Part shown: positions 5,648 to 7,173 of the stretch, piece after piece
How the letters are laid out: the number at the start of each line of letters is the position of its first letter
How positions within the stretch are numbered: position 1 is the stretch's first letter
Assembly: GCA_051881395.1 (NCBI GenBank)
Contig: JBJEPU010000166.1
Location: 1-7,173 of the forward strand
DNA from: Fimenecus sp051881395
GTDB lineage: Bacteria; Bacillota; Clostridia; Oscillospirales; Acutalibacteraceae
Direction of reading: 5' to 3'
Length of the DNA stretch: 7,173 nt
Position numbers and translations under genes: made by a program
Notes under the pieces: model-generated
Databases searched by the model: none
What the model saw: only the letters and a program-made list of their open reading frames with translations
Told to the model about the DNA's origin: nothing

Positions 5648-6372
5648 CCCAATAAACGCATTTGCCCCGATGCCAATGTATCGGGGCACTTACTTTTTGT
5701 GTTCTGTTTTTCTGTCATACTTTCTAATGTTTCCAAAATCCCGTTTGCAATCGCGTCGGCATACGCGTCTAAGTTTTCATCAAACAGGGCGTTGTCCTCG
5801 TCGCTTGTAATAAAGCCGATTTCCGCAAGGCAACTCGGCATATTTGTGTGGGCGTTTACATAATAGTTGCCGTCCGCGTTTTTGGCATAGCCCGATTTCA
5901 CACCGCGCGCTTTGGAAATGCCCGTATCCTCTAATGCTGAAAGCATATTCTCCGCCAACGCCCATTCCGTGTCGCTCGGCGTGTTTTTCACCCACATTTC
6001 CACACCGCTGCCGCCCGAATCACTGCTGTTGCGGTGGAGGGCTACAAACAAAGTGCACCGCTTTCGGTTGGCAATTTGACACCGTTCTGCAAGTGTCAAA
6101 TAGGTATCGTCCTCCCGCGTTAAATATACCTTTATACCGTTTTCCTCTAATTTGTCGCGCACCAAAAGCGTCAGCCGCAGATTATCGTCCTTTTCGAGCC
6201 GTTCGCCGTAGGTTGCGCCGCAGTCCTCGCCGCCGTGCCCCGCGTCTAAACAAACCGAGATTTCGGGGCGCAGACTTTCCCGATAGACAATCCCGACCGT
6301 CAACAGTATGATAAACAGTACTGCCAATGCCGAAACGGGATAGAGTAGCCACTTTTTATGCCGAAATTTCAT
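5530..6372 (-). CDS. Membrane-anchored N-acetylmuramoyl-L-alanine amidase (Amidase_3, CwlD-like), with abnormal C-terminal extension
   Basis: Zinc enzyme cleaving the bond between MurNAc and L-alanine in peptidoglycan. A positive N-terminus (MKFRHKK) and one hydrophobic helix (about 9-29) put the catalytic domain outside the membrane. Zinc ligands are His46 (DAGHGG), Glu60 (LEKDDN) and His113 (VALHRN); the catalytic Glu184 is in LAEIGF. The start at 6372 follows AAGGTGA (6383-6377); an upstream in-frame ATG at 6417 would add 15 unlikely residues. The domain ends near residue 226, giving a size like B. subtilis CwlD (237 aa), a germination amidase. The frame, however, continues to residue 280 through a hairpin and into antisense of the DNA glycosylase gene. 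These 50-odd residues look non-native: one extra A in the run complementary to 5694-5698 would give a TAA directly before the hairpin. Confidence 0.88.
   Translation of the reverse strand: MKFRHKKWLLYPVSALAVLFIILLTVGIVYRESLRPEISVCLDAGHGGEDCGATYGERLEKDDNLRLTLLVRDKLEENGIKVYLTREDDTYLTLAERCQIANRKRCTLFVALHRNSSDSGGSGVEMWVKNTPSDTEWALAENMLSALEDTGISKARGVKSGYAKNADGNYYVNAHTNMPSCLAEIGFITSDEDNALFDENLDAYADAIANGILETLESMTEKQNTKSKCPDTLASGQMRLLGYNFRMICHAAMSFSSVHAALAGLVDGRQTAGFPICGKI
5663..5698 (+). terminator. Probable terminator after the DNA glycosylase gene, shared with the convergent amidase
   Basis: A 9-bp perfect stem, TGCCCCGAT (5663-5671) with ATCGGGGCA (5680-5688), and an 8-nt loop, followed by CTTAC and T5 (5694-5698). 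The T run is displaced by 5 nt, so it is weaker than the upp terminator. On the minus strand the same hairpin is followed by AATGCGTTTATTG, with few U residues. It lies inside the amidase reading frame as given. Confidence 0.6.
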
Positions 6373-6440
6373 CCAATCACCTTGCACAATATACCATACT
6401 TTTTGACTTCCGTACACCGCTTGAAAAGAATTTTAATAAT

Positions 6441-6469
6441 ATTGTAATGTATGTCCGAAAGAACGGACA
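6441..6469 (-). promoter_or_regulatory. Candidate promoter of the amidase gene
   Basis: On the minus strand, TGTCCG (6469-6464), a 17-bp spacer and TACAAT (6446-6441). The -35 is weak and lies inside the right arm of the inverted repeat. The predicted start near 6434 gives a leader of about 60 nt. An alternative -10, TATATT with TG before it (6393-6388), lies much closer and would start transcription in the ribosome site. Confidence 0.4.
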
Positions 6470-6471
6470 TA
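6450..6471. repeat. Perfect 8-bp inverted repeat, candidate operator between amidase and GH27 genes
   Basis: TATGTCCG (6450-6457) and CGGACATA (6464-6471) around a 6-nt AAAGAA spacer. The centre (6460.5) is about 62 bp before the predicted transcription start of the GH27 gene, a position typical of activators, and its right arm covers the -35 of the amidase promoter. No U run follows on either side, so a terminator is unlikely. The regulator is not in the window. Confidence 0.55.
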
Positions 6472-6487
6472 TGCCGTCTGTACGCAG

Positions 6488-6516
6488 TTGTCAAGTGAAA
6501 AAAGATATGCTAAAAT
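6488..6516 (+). promoter_or_regulatory. Promoter of the GH27 gene
   Basis: TTGTCA (6488-6493), a 17-bp spacer and TAAAAT (6511-6516) with TG one base before it (6508-6509). Transcription is predicted to start near 6523, giving a 22-nt leader. Confidence 0.7.
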
Positions 6517-6544
6517 AAATGCAAAATGGATTTCGGGTGTGACT

Positions 6545-7173
6545 ATGCAGAACAGAAAACGATTGGCGTCACCGCCGATGGGCTGGAACAGTTGGGATTG
6601 CTACGGTGCGGCGGTCAATGAAGAACAACTCCTCGGCAATGCCGCTTATATGGCGAAATATTTAAAACCGTACGGCTTTGAATATGCGGTTTGTGATATT
6701 CAATGGTATGAGCCGTGCGCCGTCGGCAATGATTATAACGCGTTTGCAGACCTGTGTATGGATGATTACGCGCGCCTCCTGCCTGCCGAAAATCGCTTTC
6801 CTTCTGCGGCGGGCGGCAAAGGATTTCGCCCGATCGCCGACCAAATGCATGCAATGGGATTGAAATTCGGTATTCATATTTTGCGCGGAATTCCGCGGCA
6901 GGCGGTGCACCGAAACTGCAAACTGCTCGGAACGGACAAAACCGCCCGTGAAATTGCGCACCCGTTTTCGGTTTGTGCTTGGAATACCGATATGTATGGG
7001 GTAGACACCGAAAAAGACGGCACGCAGGCATATTACGATTCGCTGTTTGCGTTGTACGCCGAATGGGGTGTGGATTTCGTCAAGGTGGACGACATTGCCA
7101 ATACCGAGTTTAAGCCGCATGAGCCGTATTCCGCCCGCAAGGAAATTGAAATGATACGCCGTGCTATGGACCG
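6545..7173 (+). CDS. GH27-type alpha-galactosidase-like protein, 3' end outside window
   Basis: Clan GH-D retaining glycosidase, probably acting on alpha-linked galactose or a related sugar. The first 209 residues are present. There is no signal peptide, so it is probably cytoplasmic and acts on imported oligosaccharides. The start PPMGWNSWDCYG (10-21) is the GH27 signature, followed by YAVCDIQWYE (47-56), LKFGIHILRGIPRQAV (106-121) and FVKVDD with Asp182 as the predicted nucleophile. The acid/base residue should lie downstream, outside the window. It differs from classical GH27: the galactose-binding DDGW/DDCW is DIQW here, and KYDNC is KVDDI, as in a clade common in gut bacteria, so exact specificity is uncertain. 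The ATG has only a weak ribosome site (GGGTG near 6535-6539). It is divergent from the amidase gene and may be controlled by the palindrome at 6450-6471. Confidence 0.88.
   Translation, partial: MQNRKRLASPPMGWNSWDCYGAAVNEEQLLGNAAYMAKYLKPYGFEYAVCDIQWYEPCAVGNDYNAFADLCMDDYARLLPAENRFPSAAGGKGFRPIADQMHAMGLKFGIHILRGIPRQAVHRNCKLLGTDKTAREIAHPFSVCAWNTDMYGVDTEKDGTQAYYDSLFALYAEWGVDFVKVDDIANTEFKPHEPYSARKEIEMIRRAMD

Noticed and set aside
5844..6311. 155-codon plus-strand open frame within the amidase gene
   Set aside because: Its translation is dominated by Pro, Arg and Cys, and it is opposite the zinc-site coding region of the amidase.
1..7173. CRISPR array, insertion sequence, prophage or tRNA/rRNA genes
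   Set aside because: I saw no regularly spaced repeats, transposase or phage motifs, terminal inverted repeats, or tRNA-like foldings in either strand.

Overview
The window looks like chromosomal DNA of a low-to-medium GC Firmicute, most likely a gut-type Clostridia (Oscillospiraceae/Ruminococcaceae-like). The basis is Gram-positive style Shine-Dalgarno sites (GGGAGG, AAGGAG), sigma-A type promoters, a lipoprotein glycosidase, a CwlD-like amidase, and a clostridial mix of housekeeping and carbohydrate genes. This placement is inferred from gene content; no marker gene such as rRNA is present.

Layout. Positions 1-1041 hold a minus-strand RodA/FtsW-family peptidoglycan glycosyltransferase whose 3' end lies outside the window. 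A compact divergent promoter region (1042-1151) separates it from a plus-strand run of tsaE and tsaB (overlapping by 4 bp), then rpiB 12 bp later. TsaE and TsaB are two of the tRNA t6A37 modification proteins; RpiB is ribose-5-phosphate isomerase B. A 195-bp leader with two promoter candidates and a hairpin leads to upp (uracil phosphoribosyltransferase), which ends in a strong intrinsic terminator (3576-3605). Just after it comes a secreted GH30-family glycosidase lipoprotein, coupled by an ATGA overlap to a family 6-type uracil/hypoxanthine-DNA glycosylase.

A convergent minus-strand gene encodes a membrane-anchored N-acetylmuramoyl-L-alanine amidase. Its reading frame runs through a hairpin and 118 bp into the DNA glycosylase gene, and one extra A in an A5 run would restore a natural stop right before that hairpin. 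A second divergent promoter region (6373-6544) carries a perfect 8-bp inverted repeat. It separates the amidase from a 5'-partial GH27-type alpha-galactosidase-like gene that runs off the right edge.

How the genes work together. rodA and the amidase act on the cell wall; tsaE/tsaB modify tRNA; rpiB and upp meet at pentose phosphate/PRPP and pyrimidine salvage; the GH30 and GH27 enzymes suggest use of plant or host glycans, one at the cell surface and one in the cytoplasm. I found no phage genes, insertion sequence, CRISPR array, tRNA or rRNA. No wholly new system is evident. The points most worth a second look are the amidase 3' end, the palindrome between the amidase and GH27 genes, and the nearly identical, promoter-abutting start contexts of tsaE and the amidase.
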